DNA of 64,000 nt, from assembly GCF_024539675.1 (NCBI RefSeq), contig NZ_JAHHIT010000039.1, positions 62,001 to 126,000 of the forward strand, in the 5' to 3' direction. Of this stretch, positions 7,406 through 16,780 are shown one piece after another. Numbering within the stretch: the stretch's first letter is position 1; each line of letters starts with the position of its first letter. This stretch comes from Streptomyces hilarionis (GTDB taxonomy: Bacteria > Actinomycetota > Actinomycetes > Streptomycetales > Streptomycetaceae). The position numbers were made by a program, and so were the translations under genes. Under the pieces are notes generated by a model that did not search any database, was not told the origin of the DNA, and worked only from the letters and a program-made list of their open reading frames with translations.

Positions 7406-8347
7406 ATGGGGGCTGGGCACGACCACGGCCACACCCACGCGCACGCGCCGACCACCGGCACGGCCGCGGCGGCGTACCGCGGCAGACTGCGGGTCGCGCT
7501 GTCGATCACGCTCGGCGTCATGGTCGTCGAGATCGTCGGCGGGGTCCTCGCCGACTCCCTCGCGCTGATCGCGGACGCCGCGCACATGGCGACGGACGCG
7601 CTGGGCCTGGGCATGGCGCTGCTCGCCATCCACTTCGCCAACCGGCCGCCGAGCACCCACCGCACCTTCGGACTGGCCCGCGCGGAGATCCTGGCCGCCC
7701 TCGCCAACTGCCTGCTGCTGCTCGGGGTGGGCGGTTACGTCCTGTTCGAGGCGGTCCAGCGGTTCCTCACGCCGGCCCCCACCGAGGCCGGCCTGATGGT
7801 CTGGTTCGGCGCGGTCGGCCTGGTCGCCAACATGGTCTCCCTCACCCTGCTGATGCGCGGCCAGGCGGAGAGCCTGAACGTGCGCGGGGCGTTCCTGGAG
7901 GTGGCCGCCGACGCGCTCGGCTCGGTGGCGGTGATCGTCTCGGCCGTGGTGATCCTGACCACCGGCTGGCAGACGGCGGACCCGGTCGCCTCGCTCGTCA
8001 TCGGCCTGATGATCGTGCCGCGGACCGTGAAGCTGCTGCGCGAGACGCTCGACGTGCTGCTGGAGTCGGCCCCCAAGGACGTCGACATGGCCGAGGTGCG
8101 GTCCCACATCCTGGCCCTCGACGGGGTGCAGGACGTCCACGACCTGCACGCCTGGACGATCACGTCGGGGATGCCGGTGCTGTCGGCGCACGTGGTGGTG
8201 ACCTCGGACGCGCTGAACGCGATCGGCCACGAGAAGATGCTGCACGAGCTCCAGGGCTGCCTGGGCGACCACTTCGACGTGGAGCACTGCACCTTCCAGC
8301 TGGAGCCCGTCGGGCACGCGGAGCACGAGGCCCGGCTCTGTCACTGA
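7406..8347 (+). CDS. cation diffusion facilitator family metal exporter (zinc efflux, ZitB/CzcD-like)
   Basis: A 313-residue inner-membrane proton/metal antiporter that lowers cytoplasmic zinc or related cations. The N terminus is histidine-rich (GHDHGHTHAHAPT), six hydrophobic helices follow, and the metal-site motifs are visible: ADAAHMATDALG in the second helix and a matching AADALGS in the fifth. The C-terminal cytoplasmic domain (VQDVHDLHAWTITSG, HVEHC-like ends) is the usual metal-sensing part. In S. coelicolor the equivalent gene next to idi is, from memory, the Zur-activated exporter zitB (SCO6751). The ATG at 7406 follows a GAAGGGGCGG ribosome-binding site. No unambiguous Zur box could be confirmed upstream. 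Confidence 0.87.
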   Translation: MGAGHDHGHTHAHAPTTGTAAAAYRGRLRVALSITLGVMVVEIVGGVLADSLALIADAAHMATDALGLGMALLAIHFANRPPSTHRTFGLARAEILAALANCLLLLGVGGYVLFEAVQRFLTPAPTEAGLMVWFGAVGLVANMVSLTLLMRGQAESLNVRGAFLEVAADALGSVAVIVSAVVILTTGWQTADPVASLVIGLMIVPRTVKLLRETLDVLLESAPKDVDMAEVRSHILALDGVQDVHDLHAWTITSGMPVLSAHVVVTSDALNAIGHEKMLHELQGCLGDHFDVEHCTFQLEPVGHAEHEARLCH

Positions 8348-8536
8348 GCGTGCGCTGTCTCCCACCCGGGGTATCCGCACTGGCGTTCCGGGCGGTTCCC
8401 CGCGCCCGCGGCCGGGCAAGATCAGCTACCGGGTCCCCTGCCGCGCGCGGGACATGCGCGCGTTCGCGCGAAGTGCCGGGAGTGCCGGACGCGTACGGCA
8501 GACTGGGGACGCGAGGACCGATGCTTAAGGATGGGT

Positions 8537-9130
8537 ATGCCGATCACACCTGCGACCGCGACACACAACTCGTCGAACGGCACCGCTGACGCGATCTTGC
8601 TGGAGCTGGTCGACGAGGACGGCGTCACGATCGGCACCGCGGAGAAGCTCGCAGCCCATCAGCCGCCGGGACAGCTGCACCGCGCTTTCTCGGTCTTCCT
8701 CTTCGACGAACGCGGCAGGCTGCTGCTGCAACAGCGGGCGCTCGGCAAGTACCACTCCCCCGGCGTGTGGTCGAACACCTGCTGCGGTCACCCCTACCCC
8801 GGCGAGGCCCCCTTCGCCGCGGCCGCGCGCCGCACGTTCGAGGAGCTGGGCGTCTCCCCCTCGCTGCTCGCCGAGGCCGGCACCGTCCGCTACAACCACC
8901 CCGACCCGGACTCCGGCCTGGTGGAGCAGGAGTACAACCACCTCTTCGTCGGGCTGGTGCAGGCGCCGCTGCGGCCGGACGCGCAGGAGGTCGGCGACAC
9001 GGCCTACGTCACGGCCGCCGAGCTGGCCGAGCGCCACGCCGAGGCGCCGTTCTCGTCCTGGTTCATGACCGTGCTGGACGCCGCGCGGCCCGCGGTCCGC
9101 GAGCTGACGGGCCCGTCGGCCGGCTGGTGA
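8537..9130 (+). CDS. idi: isopentenyl-diphosphate delta-isomerase, type 1
   Basis: A 197-residue Nudix-fold enzyme that interconverts isopentenyl and dimethylallyl diphosphate for isoprenoid synthesis. The active-site cysteine region SNTCCGHPYPGE, the Nudix-like AARRTFEELGV helix, and the catalytic glutamate in VEQEYNHLF are present, and the metal ligand histidines lie in HQPPGQLHRAFSVF. The start at 8537 is preferred over the ATG two codons upstream because AAGG then lies at proper spacing. The upstream ATG directly abuts the AAGG. It follows the cation exporter by 190 bp and is transcribed alone. Confidence 0.93.
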   Translation: MPITPATATHNSSNGTADAILLELVDEDGVTIGTAEKLAAHQPPGQLHRAFSVFLFDERGRLLLQQRALGKYHSPGVWSNTCCGHPYPGEAPFAAAARRTFEELGVSPSLLAEAGTVRYNHPDPDSGLVEQEYNHLFVGLVQAPLRPDAQEVGDTAYVTAAELAERHAEAPFSSWFMTVLDAARPAVRELTGPSAGW

Positions 9131-9133
9131 CGC

Positions 9134-9688
9134 TCAGGGCAGCCGCACCGGCTTGAGCGGCAGGGCGGCCCAGATCACCTTGCCGCCGCTCGCGGTGTGC
9201 TCGACGTCGCACACCCCGCCCGCCTCCCTGGTGATCTCCCGCACCAGGAGCAGTCCGCGGCCGCCCGTGCGGCCGTGGTCGGTCTCCAGGGCGGTCGGGC
9301 GGTAGGGGTGGCTGTCCTCGACGGAGACCCGCACCCACTCGGCCCCGACGGCGATCTCCACCGCCAGCGTGGGCGACAGCACGGCCGCGTGCCGGACGGC
9401 GTTGGTGACCAGCTCGGAGACGATCAGCAGCAGCCCCTGGGCCACGTCGTCGGTGATCGGCACGCCCTGGCGGTACAGCAGGTCGCGCACGGCGTGCCGC
9501 GCCTGCGGGACCGAGGCGTCGACGGCTGCCGCGCCGAACCGCCACACGCCTTCGTAGGGCAGTGATCGCGCTTCGGGCTCCTCGGGAAGTTCGGAAGGTG
9601 CGGCCGGTCCGCCCGCTGGGCGTGGGTCGGGCCCGCGCCCGTGATCGTCCATCGTCCGGTCGCCGCCCTCGCGCTCGATTGTCGCCAC
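9134..9688 (-). CDS. ATP-binding regulatory protein, anti-sigma/serine-kinase (RsbW/SpoIIAB-like HATPase)
   Basis: A 184-residue protein with a single histidine-kinase-like ATPase domain: the N-box VSELVTNAVRHA (about residues 90-101), an SVEDSHPYRP segment in place of the usual D-x-G, and the G-box GGRGLLLVREI. Such proteins in Streptomyces are mostly anti-sigma-type kinases that bind sigma factors or phosphorylate STAS antagonists, though targets are known for few. There is no sensor or dimerisation domain. The N-terminal 45 residues look disordered and proline-rich. The GTG at 9688 gives the longest form. An ATG at 9652 with GAGGGCG upstream is a plausible true start. It is convergent with idi, with only 3 bp between the stops. 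Confidence 0.8.
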   Translation of the reverse strand: MATIEREGGDRTMDDHGRGPDPRPAGGPAAPSELPEEPEARSLPYEGVWRFGAAAVDASVPQARHAVRDLLYRQGVPITDDVAQGLLLIVSELVTNAVRHAAVLSPTLAVEIAVGAEWVRVSVEDSHPYRPTALETDHGRTGGRGLLLVREITREAGGVCDVEHTASGGKVIWAALPLKPVRLP

Positions 9689-9959
9689 ACGTCGAGTGTG
9701 GGAACGAGACGCTTGTCACCACAGCACTGAACAGAAGTCAGCGGTTAATGAGCGTTTCCGACCCCATGAGAAGGACGGCGTCGGGCGCAGGACCGTTTCT
9801 GTCGCCTCTGCGCCGTCTTCGCGCACTCTTCGGGTTGTACGGGTTCGACGGCGCCGCTCGTCCCGTCCGGCCGCTTCGCCGCCCCGCCCGCCCCGCGCGC
9901 CGGCGGCCTCGCGCGGACCGCCCGCCGGCGCCGGAGGCCGGGTGGTTAGCATCCCGGAC

Positions 9960-10709
9960 ATGGAGCCCGAACTGCTGCACGGCGTCACCGACCAGGTCGC
10001 CACCGTCGTCCTGCACCATCCCGCGAAGCGCAACGCCATGACCGCCGCGATGTGGGCGGCGCTGCCCCCGCTGCTGGACGCCCTGGCCGCGGACCCCGGC
10101 GTGCGGGCGCTGGTGCTGACCGGCGCCGGCGGCACCTTCTGCGCCGGGGCCGACATCTCCACGCTCCAGGACTCGCCGCAGGAGGCCCAGACGCTCGCCG
10201 TGCGCGCCGAGGACGCCCTCGCCGCGTTCCCCAAGCCGACGCTGGCGGCCGTGCGGGGGCACTGCGTGGGCGGCGGCGCCCAGCTCGCCGCCGCGTGCGA
10301 CCTGCGGTTCGCCGAGGAGGGCGCCCTGTTCGGGGTGACGCCGGCGAAGCTCGGGATCGTCTACCCGTCCTCCGCCACCCGGCGACTGGTGTCCCTGGTG
10401 GGCCCCGCCACCGCCAAGTACCTGCTGTTCTCCGGCGAGTTGATCGGTGCCGAACGGGCGCTGCGCACCGGACTGATCGACGAGGTGCTGCCCGCCGACG
10501 AACTCGACGACCGGGTCGAGGAGTTCACCCGGATCCTGGTCTCCCGCTCCCAGCTCACGCAGGCCGCCGCCAAGGAGTTCGCCGACGGGCGCACGGACCG
10601 CGACGCCCACTGGAGCGCGCAGGCCCGCGGCAACGGCGACACGGCGGAGGGCGTCGCCGCGTTCCTGGAGCGCAGGGAGCCGCGGTTCGCCTGGTCCGCG
10701 TCGGGGTGA
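9960..10709 (+). CDS. enoyl-CoA hydratase/isomerase family protein
   Basis: A 249-residue crotonase-fold protein. The first oxyanion-hole segment FCAGADISTLQ and the second, GHCVGGGAQLAAACDLRFA, are intact, as is the typical PAKLGIVYPSS stretch. Catalytic glutamates of true hydratases are not clearly placed, so the reaction could be hydration, isomerisation or another CoA-thioester chemistry. ATG at 9960 gives a normal family N terminus. A GTG 18 bases upstream is preceded by GGAGG four bases away and might be the real start, adding six residues. No partner genes of fatty acid metabolism adjoin it. The beta-oxidation operon lies 14 kb away. Confidence 0.85.
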   Translation: MEPELLHGVTDQVATVVLHHPAKRNAMTAAMWAALPPLLDALAADPGVRALVLTGAGGTFCAGADISTLQDSPQEAQTLAVRAEDALAAFPKPTLAAVRGHCVGGGAQLAAACDLRFAEEGALFGVTPAKLGIVYPSSATRRLVSLVGPATAKYLLFSGELIGAERALRTGLIDEVLPADELDDRVEEFTRILVSRSQLTQAAAKEFADGRTDRDAHWSAQARGNGDTAEGVAAFLERREPRFAWSASG

Positions 10710-10838
10710 CCGGGCCGGGCGGGCGACAGGCCGCCGAGCGGGCGGACCCCGGCACGGCGGCCGCGCCCTGATCCCCGGGTGTCGGCGCCACCTGCCACAA
10801 TTGCCGCGCAACCTCAGTGGAGAAGGCGGTACGGGATC

Positions 10839-13262
10839 GTGACGACACCCGGGTCCATCCAAGCGGGATCCATCGAAGGCAGGATCGCCGAAGAACTCGG
10901 CGTACGGGAACGGCAGGTCAAGGCCGCCGTGGAGCTGCTCGACGGCGGCTCGACGGTGCCCTTCATCGCCCGCTACCGCAAGGAAGCGACCGAGATGCTC
11001 GACGACGCGCAGCTGCGCGCCCTCGAGGAGCGGCTGCGCTATCTGCGGGAGCTGGAGGACCGGCGCACGGCGATCCTGGAATCGGTGCGCGAGCAGGGCA
11101 AGCTCACCGACGCGCTGGAGGCGCAGATCCGGGGCGCCGAGACCAAGGCGCGCCTGGAGGACGTCTACCTGCCGTACAAGCCCAAGCGGCGCACCAAGGC
11201 GCAGATCGCGCGGGAGGCGGGCCTCGAACCGCTGGCGCAGGGGCTGCTCGGCGATCCCTCGGTCGACCCGCTCACGGCGGCCGCCGCCTTCGTCGACGCC
11301 GACAAGGGCGTCGCCGACGCCCAGGCGGCCCTGGACGGCGCGCGGGCGATCCTGACCGAGCGGTTCTCGGAGGACGCCGACCTGATCGGCGAGCTGCGCG
11401 AGCGCATGTGGGGCCGCGGCCGGCTGGCGGCGAAGGTCCGGGAGGGCAAGGAGGAGGCGGGCGCGAAGTTCGCCGACTACTTCGACTTCGCCGAGCCCTT
11501 CACCGCGCTGCCCTCGCACCGGATCCTGGCCATGCTGCGCGGCGAGAAGGAGGAGGTCCTCGACCTCGTCCTGGAGCCGGAGGAGCCTTCCGAGCAGCCC
11601 GGTCCCTCCTCCTACGAGGGCATGGTCGCGGGCCGGTTCGGCATCGCCGACCGCGGCCGCCCGGCCGACAAGTGGCTGACCGACACGGTCCGCTGGGCCT
11701 GGCGCACCCGCATCCTGGTGCACCTCGGCATCGACCTGCGGCTGCGCCTGCGCACGGCGGCCGAGGACGAGGCCGTGAACGTCTTCGCCGCCAACCTGCG
11801 CGACCTGCTGCTCGCCGCGCCGGCCGGCACGCGTGCGACGCTGGGCCTGGACCCCGGCTTCCGCACGGGCGTGAAGGTCGCCGTCGTCGACGCGACCGGC
11901 AAGGTCGTCGCGACGGACGTGATCCACCCGCACGTCCCGGCGAACCGGTGGGACGAGGCGATCGCCAAGCTGGCGCGGCTGTCCGCGGAGCACGCCGTCG
12001 ACCTGATCGCCATCGGCAACGGCACCGCGTCCCGCGAGACCGACCGGCTCGCCGCCGACCTCATCGCCAGGCACCCGGAGCTGAACCTCACCAAGGTGAT
12101 GGTGTCCGAGGCGGGCGCCTCCGTGTACTCGGCCTCCGCGTTCGCCTCGCAGGAGCTCCCGGACATGGACGTCTCGCTGCGGGGGGCCGTCTCGATCGCC
12201 CGCCGGCTCCAGGACCCGCTGGCCGAGCTGGTGAAGATCGACCCGAAGTCGATCGGTGTCGGCCAGTACCAGCACGACCTGTCCGAGGTGAAGCTGTCGC
12301 GTTCGCTGGACGCGGTGGTGGAGGACTGCGTGAACGGCGTCGGCGTCGACGTCAACACGGCGTCCGCGCCGCTGCTCGCCCGGGTCTCCGGCATCACCTC
12401 GGGCCTGGCGGAGAACATCGTGGCGCACCGGGACGCCAACGGGCCGTTCACGTCCCGCACGGAGCTGAAGAAGGTGCCGCGGCTCGGCCCCAAGGCCTAC
12501 GAGCAGTGCGCGGGCTTCCTGCGCATCCGCGGCGGCTCCGACCCGCTCGACGCCTCCAGCGTGCACCCGGAGGCCTATCCGGTGGTGCGGCGCATGGTGA
12601 AGACCTCCGGGCAGGAGGTGGCCTCGCTGGTGGGCAACACGGCGGTGCTGCGCTCGCTGCGGCCGACGGACTTCGTGGACGAGACGTTCGGTCTGCCGAC
12701 CGTGACCGACATCCTCAAGGAGCTGGAGAAGCCCGGGCGCGACCCGCGGCCCGCGTTCAGGACGGCCGTGTTCAAGGAGGGCGTGGAGAAGCTCTCCGAC
12801 CTCGCCCCGGGGATGGTCCTGGAGGGCGTCGTCACCAACGTGGCGGCCTTCGGGGCGTTCATCGACGTCGGCGTCCACCAGGACGGACTGGCGCACGTCT
12901 CCGCCCTGTCGAAGACGTTCGTCAAGGACCCGCGGGAGGTCGTCAAGCCGGGTGACATCGTCAAGGTGAAGGTCCTCGACGTGGACATCCCGCGCAAGCG
13001 GATCTCCCTGACGCTCCGGCTGGACGACGAGGCGGCCGCGCCCGGCGAGCAGGGCCGGCCCTCCGGCGGCGGACGGCAGCAGCGGGGCGGCGGGGGACGT
13101 CCGCCCCAGCAGCGCCAGCGGCAGCAGCAGGGCGGCGGGCAACAGGGCGGCGGACAGCGCGGGGGCGGCTCGCGGCAGGCCGCGGCGCCGCCCGCGAACA
13201 GCGCGATGGCCGACGCCCTGCGCAAGGCGGGCCTGCTCGACCCGAAGAAGGGCCGGGGCTGA
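10839..13262 (+). CDS. tex: Tex-family RNA-binding transcriptional accessory protein
   Basis: An 807-residue homologue of Tex, a nucleic-acid-binding protein of the Spt6 fold involved in transcription and RNA handling. Order of domains: N-terminal helical region with [15 protein letters not shown] (residues 30-55), a YqgF/RNaseH-like domain starting at [11 protein letters not shown] (about 333), a helix-hairpin-helix region (about 500-560) and an S1 RNA-binding domain ([18 protein letters not shown], about 655-725). A low-complexity Gly/Gln/Arg tail (about 734-785) is longer than in most Tex proteins and may add RNA binding. The start is GTG at 10839, where the protein begins [17 protein letters not shown]. 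It is followed by a strong hairpin. Confidence 0.93.
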   Translation: MTTPGSIQAGSIEGRIAEELGVRERQVKAAVELLDGGSTVPFIARYRKEATEMLDDAQLRALEERLRYLRELEDRRTAILESVREQGKLTDALEAQIRGAETKARLEDVYLPYKPKRRTKAQIAREAGLEPLAQGLLGDPSVDPLTAAAAFVDADKGVADAQAALDGARAILTERFSEDADLIGELRERMWGRGRLAAKVREGKEEAGAKFADYFDFAEPFTALPSHRILAMLRGEKEEVLDLVLEPEEPSEQPGPSSYEGMVAGRFGIADRGRPADKWLTDTVRWAWRTRILVHLGIDLRLRLRTAAEDEAVNVFAANLRDLLLAAPAGTRATLGLDPGFRTGVKVAVVDATGKVVATDVIHPHVPANRWDEAIAKLARLSAEHAVDLIAIGNGTASRETDRLAADLIARHPELNLTKVMVSEAGASVYSASAFASQELPDMDVSLRGAVSIARRLQDPLAELVKIDPKSIGVGQYQHDLSEVKLSRSLDAVVEDCVNGVGVDVNTASAPLLARVSGITSGLAENIVAHRDANGPFTSRTELKKVPRLGPKAYEQCAGFLRIRGGSDPLDASSVHPEAYPVVRRMVKTSGQEVASLVGNTAVLRSLRPTDFVDETFGLPTVTDILKELEKPGRDPRPAFRTAVFKEGVEKLSDLAPGMVLEGVVTNVAAFGAFIDVGVHQDGLAHVSALSKTFVKDPREVVKPGDIVKVKVLDVDIPRKRISLTLRLDDEAAAPGEQGRPSGGGRQQRGGGGRPPQQRQRQQQGGGQQGGGQRGGGSRQAAAPPANSAMADALRKAGLLDPKKGRG

Positions 13263-13279
13263 AGCACGCGGTGACGGGA

Positions 13280-13318
13280 CGGCCCGGGCCGGCGGCGCAC
13301 GCGCCGTGGCCCGGGCCG
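13280..13318 (+). terminator. strong GC hairpin after tex
   Basis: The arms CGGCCCGGGCC and GGCCCGGGCCG are perfect 11-bp complements. The 17-nt interval contains a further CGGCGC/GCGCCG stem. It begins 18 bp after the tex stop and ends 17 bp before the next start, so it probably ends tex transcription. No T-run follows, as is common in Streptomyces. Confidence 0.7.
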
Positions 13319-13334
13319 CTCGTACAGTGACCGT

Positions 13335-13928
13335 ATGGATGCTTCGCGGGTCCTCAGTTGGAGCGTGTCGGCGAGCGGCGGGTACGAGACCGCGTGGACC
13401 GAGGCGGACGACGGCGCGCTGCGGGCCCGGGGGCGGGCGGTCGGCGCCACGCCGCAGCCCTACTGGGTGTCCTACGCACTCGACACCGCCGACGGCTTCG
13501 TAACGCGCCGCCTGCACGTCACCGTCGAGACGGCCGAGCGCACCCGCTCGCTCGATCTGCGGCACGACGGGCGGGGCGGCTGGACGGCCGACGGCGAGCG
13601 CCTGCCCGGCTTCGGCGAGGCCCTCGACTGTGATCTCGGCCTGTGCCCGCTCACCAACACCATGCCGGTGCTGCGGCACGGGCTGCACCGGTCGCCCGGC
13701 GAACGACGGCTGCTGACGGCGTGGGTGTCGGTGCCGGCGCTGACCGTGCGGCCGTCCTGGCAGACGTACACGCATGTGGGCGCGCACGCGCGGGGCGGCG
13801 CGGTGGTCCGCTTCGCGTCGGGGACCTTCCGCAGCGACATCGTCTTCGACCCGGACGGATACGTCCTGGACTACCCCGGACTGGCGACCCGGCTCGTCCC
13901 CGGCGACGACCCGGGGCGCACGGTCTAG
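13335..13928 (+). CDS. putative glycolipid-binding domain protein (PF06475-like)
   Basis: A 197-residue soluble protein with the features of the putative glycolipid-binding family: a beta-rich layout with RARGRAVGATPQPYWVSYAL near the N terminus, LDCDLGLCPLTNTMPVLR in the middle, and the closing pattern YTHVG...VRFASGTFRSDIVFDPDGYVLDYPGL. No signal peptide or membrane segment is visible, so it is probably cytoplasmic. The function of the family is not established, despite its name. The ATG at 13335 follows the tex terminator. The gene ends against the convergent ABC-F gene, with which it shares a CTAG tetranucleotide that gives TAG on both strands. Confidence 0.75.
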   Translation: MDASRVLSWSVSASGGYETAWTEADDGALRARGRAVGATPQPYWVSYALDTADGFVTRRLHVTVETAERTRSLDLRHDGRGGWTADGERLPGFGEALDCDLGLCPLTNTMPVLRHGLHRSPGERRLLTAWVSVPALTVRPSWQTYTHVGAHARGGAVVRFASGTFRSDIVFDPDGYVLDYPGLATRLVPGDDPGRTV

Positions 13929-15565
13929 CGCTCCGTCACCTTGCCGTCGGCGACCTCGAGCCGGCGGGTGACGTGGACGGCGTCCAGCATGCGCCGGTCG
14001 TGCGTGACCAGCAGCAACGTGCCCTCGTAGGCGTCGAGGGCGGACTCCAGCTGTTCGATGGCCGGCAGGTCGAGGTGGTTGGTCGGCTCGTCGAGGACGA
14101 GCAGGTTGACGCCCCGCCCCTGGAGCAGGGCGAGAGCGGCCCGGGTGCGCTCGCCGGGCGACAGGGTGCCCGCGGGGCGCATGACATGGTCCGACTTCAG
14201 GCCGAACTTGGCGAGCAGGGTGCGCACCTCGACCGGCTCGGTGTCGGGGACGGCGGCCCGGAACGCCTCCAGCAGCGGCTCCGTACCGTGGAACAGCGCC
14301 CGCGCCTGGTCGACCTCGCCCACCAGGACGCCCGAGCCCATGGCCGCGTGTCCGGCGTCCAGCGGGATCCGCCCGAGGAGCGCGCCGAGCAGGGTGGACT
14401 TGCCCGCGCCGTTCGCGCCGGTCACCGCGACCCGGTCGGCCCAGTCGATCTGCAGGGTCACCGGTCCGAGACGGAAGTCGCCGCGCCGCACCTCGGCGTC
14501 GCGCAGGCCGGCCACGACCGCGCCGGAGCGCGGGGCGGCCGCGATCTCCATGCGCAGCTCCCACTCCTTGCGCGGCTCGTCGACCACCTCCAGGCGCTCG
14601 ATCATGCGCTGCGTCTGCCGGGCCTTCGCGGCCTGCTTCTCGCTGGCCTCGCTGCGGAACTTGCGGCCGATCTTGTCGTTGTCGTTGGCCGCCTTGCGGC
14701 GCGCGTTCTTGACGCCCTTGTCCATCCAGGAGCGCTGGGTCTGGGCTCGCTCGTGCAGGGCGGTCCTCTTGTCCGCGTACTCCTCGTAGTCCTCGCGGGC
14801 GTGCCTGCGCGCCACGTCACGCTCCTCCAGGTAGGCGTCGTAGCCGCCGCCGTAGAGGTTGATCTGCTGCTGGGCGAGGTCGAGTTCGAGGACCTTGGTG
14901 ACCGTGCGGGTGAGGAACTCGCGGTCGTGGCTGACGACGACCGTGCCCGCCCGCAGGCCGGTCACGAAGCGTTCGAGGCGCTCCAGGCCGTCGAGGTCGA
15001 GGTCGTTGGTCGGCTCGTCGAGGAGGAAGACGTCGTAGCGCGACAGCAGCAGGGAGGCGAGGCCCGCGCGGGCGGCCTGTCCGCCGGACAGCGAGGTCAT
15101 CGGCTGGTCGAGGCCGACGCCCAGGCCGAGCGACGCGGCGACTTCCTCGGCGCGCTCGTCGAGGTCGGCGCCGCCGAGGCCGAGCCAGCGCTCCAGGCTC
15201 GTCGCATAGGCGTCGTCGGCCCCCGGCGCGCCGTCGACCAGGGCCTGGGTGGCCTCGTCCATCTCGCGCTGCGCCTCGGCGACGCCGGTGCGGCGCGCGA
15301 GGAACTCCCGCACGCTCTCGCCGGGCCGGCGTTCGGGCTCCTGGGGCAGATGGCCGACGGTCGCGGTGGGCGGGGAGAGCCGCAGCTCGCCCTGCTCGGG
15401 CGCGGTGAGGCCGGCCAGCAGCGACAGGAGGGTGGACTTGCCCGCGCCGTTGGCTCCGACCAGCCCGATCACGTCCCCGGGGGCGACGACGAGGTCGAGC
15501 CCGGAGAAGAGGGAGCGGTCGCCGTGTCCGGCGGCGAGGTTCTTGGCGACGAGGGTGGCAGTCAT
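13925..15565 (-). CDS. ABC-F family ATPase (ribosome-associated)
   Basis: A 546-residue protein with two ABC ATPase domains and no membrane segment, which defines the ABC-F class acting on ribosomes. Domain 1: Walker A GANGAGKST (residues about 36-44), signature LSGGQ, Walker B LLDEPTNDLDL. A charged linker at about 235-330, rich in Arg/Lys and Gln, corresponds to the P-site tRNA interaction motif. Domain 2: GANGAGKST, LSPGE in place of LSGGQ, VLDEPTNHLDL. Members include general translation factors and antibiotic-resistance proteins, and this sequence alone does not assign it to either. It has no attenuator-like leader of the kind seen before the second ABC-F gene at 34121. Confidence 0.88.
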   Translation of the reverse strand: MTATLVAKNLAAGHGDRSLFSGLDLVVAPGDVIGLVGANGAGKSTLLSLLAGLTAPEQGELRLSPPTATVGHLPQEPERRPGESVREFLARRTGVAEAQREMDEATQALVDGAPGADDAYATSLERWLGLGGADLDERAEEVAASLGLGVGLDQPMTSLSGGQAARAGLASLLLSRYDVFLLDEPTNDLDLDGLERLERFVTGLRAGTVVVSHDREFLTRTVTKVLELDLAQQQINLYGGGYDAYLEERDVARRHAREDYEEYADKRTALHERAQTQRSWMDKGVKNARRKAANDNDKIGRKFRSEASEKQAAKARQTQRMIERLEVVDEPRKEWELRMEIAAAPRSGAVVAGLRDAEVRRGDFRLGPVTLQIDWADRVAVTGANGAGKSTLLGALLGRIPLDAGHAAMGSGVLVGEVDQARALFHGTEPLLEAFRAAVPDTEPVEVRTLLAKFGLKSDHVMRPAGTLSPGERTRAALALLQGRGVNLLVLDEPTNHLDLPAIEQLESALDAYEGTLLLVTHDRRMLDAVHVTRRLEVADGKVTER

Positions 15566-15669
15566 CAGACGGTAGATCCTAGTGGGCGTGGGCCGCCCCC
15601 GGCGTCCGGGGTTTCCCGGCGGCGCACTCCCCGCGACGCCGTGGCCCGGCGTCGGTTACCGTCCCCCGC

Positions 15670-16629
15670 GTGGACATTCAGCGGGGCGGCGGGATCGTCG
15701 TCGTCGGGAGCGGGGTCATCGGCCTGACCACGGCCGTCGTCCTGGCCGAGCGCGGCCTGCGGGTACGGGTGTGGACGCGGGAGCCCGCGGAGCGGACCAC
15801 GTCCGCCGTCGCGGGCGCGCTGTGGTGGCCCTACCACATCGAGCCGAAGGCGTCGGCACGCGCGTGGGCGCTGCGTTCCCTGGAGGAGTACCGCAGGCTG
15901 GCCGAGCGGCCCGGGGAGACCGGCGTGCGGCTCGTCGAGGGGGCCATGGGCGAGGTGGACCCGGCGGGCGTCGAGGGCTGGGCGGCGGGCCGGCTGCCCG
16001 TGCTGCGCCGGGCCACCGCCGCGGAGCACCCGGCGCGTGACGCGGTGTGGACGCGGCTGCCGCTGATCGACATGGCGGCGTACCTGCCGTGGCTGCGGGC
16101 GCGGTTGCTGCGGGCCGGCGGCACGGTCGAGGAGCGCGCCGTGTCGGACCTGGCGGCGGTGGACGCGCCCGTCGTGGTCAACTGCACCGGGCTGGGCGCC
16201 CGCGACCTGGTCGGCGACGCCTCGGTGCGGCCGGTGCGCGGGCAGCTGGTCGTGGTGGAGAACCCGGGCGTGGACACCTGGCTCGTGTCCACCACCGCGG
16301 CCGGGGAGCTGACCTACCTCTTCCCGCAGCCGGGGCGGCTGCTGCTGGGCGGCACGTCCGAGGACGGCGTCCACTCCCTGGAGCCGGATCCGGCGCGGGC
16401 GGAGGCGATCGTGCGGCGGTGCGCCGCCCTGCGCCCGGAGGTGGCCGGGGCGCGGATCCTGGACCACCGGGTGGGCCTGCGGCCGGTCCGGCCGGCGGTA
16501 CGGCTGGAGCGGCAGACGCTGCCCGACGGACGCACGGTCGTCCACCACTACGGGCACGGCGGCGCCGGGGTGACCGTGGCCTGGGGCTGCGCACAGGAGG
16601 CGGCCGCGCTGGCCGCCCCCGGCGGCTGA
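15670..16629 (+). CDS. FAD-dependent D-amino acid oxidase
   Basis: A 319-residue flavoprotein oxidising D-amino acids to imino acids with release of hydrogen peroxide. The dinucleotide-binding loop VVVGSGVIGLTTAVVLAERG is at residues 10-29. Further family features are SAVAGALWWPYHIEP, NCTGLGARDL, the RPVRGQLVVV strand, and the C-terminal signature HHYGHGGAGVTVAWGCA near residues 292-308. The eukaryotic peroxisomal tail is absent, as in other bacterial enzymes. The start is GTG at 15670. It is divergent from the ABC-F gene and convergent with the secreted peptidase gene, from which it is separated by a strong hairpin. Confidence 0.9.
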   Translation: MDIQRGGGIVVVGSGVIGLTTAVVLAERGLRVRVWTREPAERTTSAVAGALWWPYHIEPKASARAWALRSLEEYRRLAERPGETGVRLVEGAMGEVDPAGVEGWAAGRLPVLRRATAAEHPARDAVWTRLPLIDMAAYLPWLRARLLRAGGTVEERAVSDLAAVDAPVVVNCTGLGARDLVGDASVRPVRGQLVVVENPGVDTWLVSTTAAGELTYLFPQPGRLLLGGTSEDGVHSLEPDPARAEAIVRRCAALRPEVAGARILDHRVGLRPVRPAVRLERQTLPDGRTVVHHYGHGGAGVTVAWGCAQEAAALAAPGG

Positions 16630-16727
16630 ACCGTTCTGCCGCTCCGACCTGCTGAACCGTCCGCCGGCCCGGCCTGCTGCCCCGTCCTGCGTACGGAGGC
16701 GGCCGGAGCCGACCGGAGGTGGCCGGA

Positions 16728-16758
16728 GCCGACCGGGGGCGGTCGGCCCCCGGTCGGC
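16728..16758. terminator. bidirectional terminator hairpin between D-amino acid oxidase and the secreted peptidase gene
   Basis: The arms GCCGACCGGGGG and CCCCCGGTCGGC are a perfect 12-bp inverted repeat with a 7-nt loop, placed between two convergent genes. It probably serves both. Just upstream, GGCCGGAGCCGACCG occurs twice in tandem (from about 16701 and 16721). Confidence 0.7.
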
Positions 16759-16780
16759 CCGGCTGTCGTCGGTGCACCGG

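Noticed and set aside
9738..14564. An open frame of 1608 codons on the minus strand
   Set aside because: It runs antisense to the enoyl-CoA hydratase and tex genes, has no recognisable domain, and its composition (Arg/Gly/Ala/Leu/His-rich) is that of the GC-rich shadow of real genes. Only its far end coincides with part of the ABC-F region in another frame.
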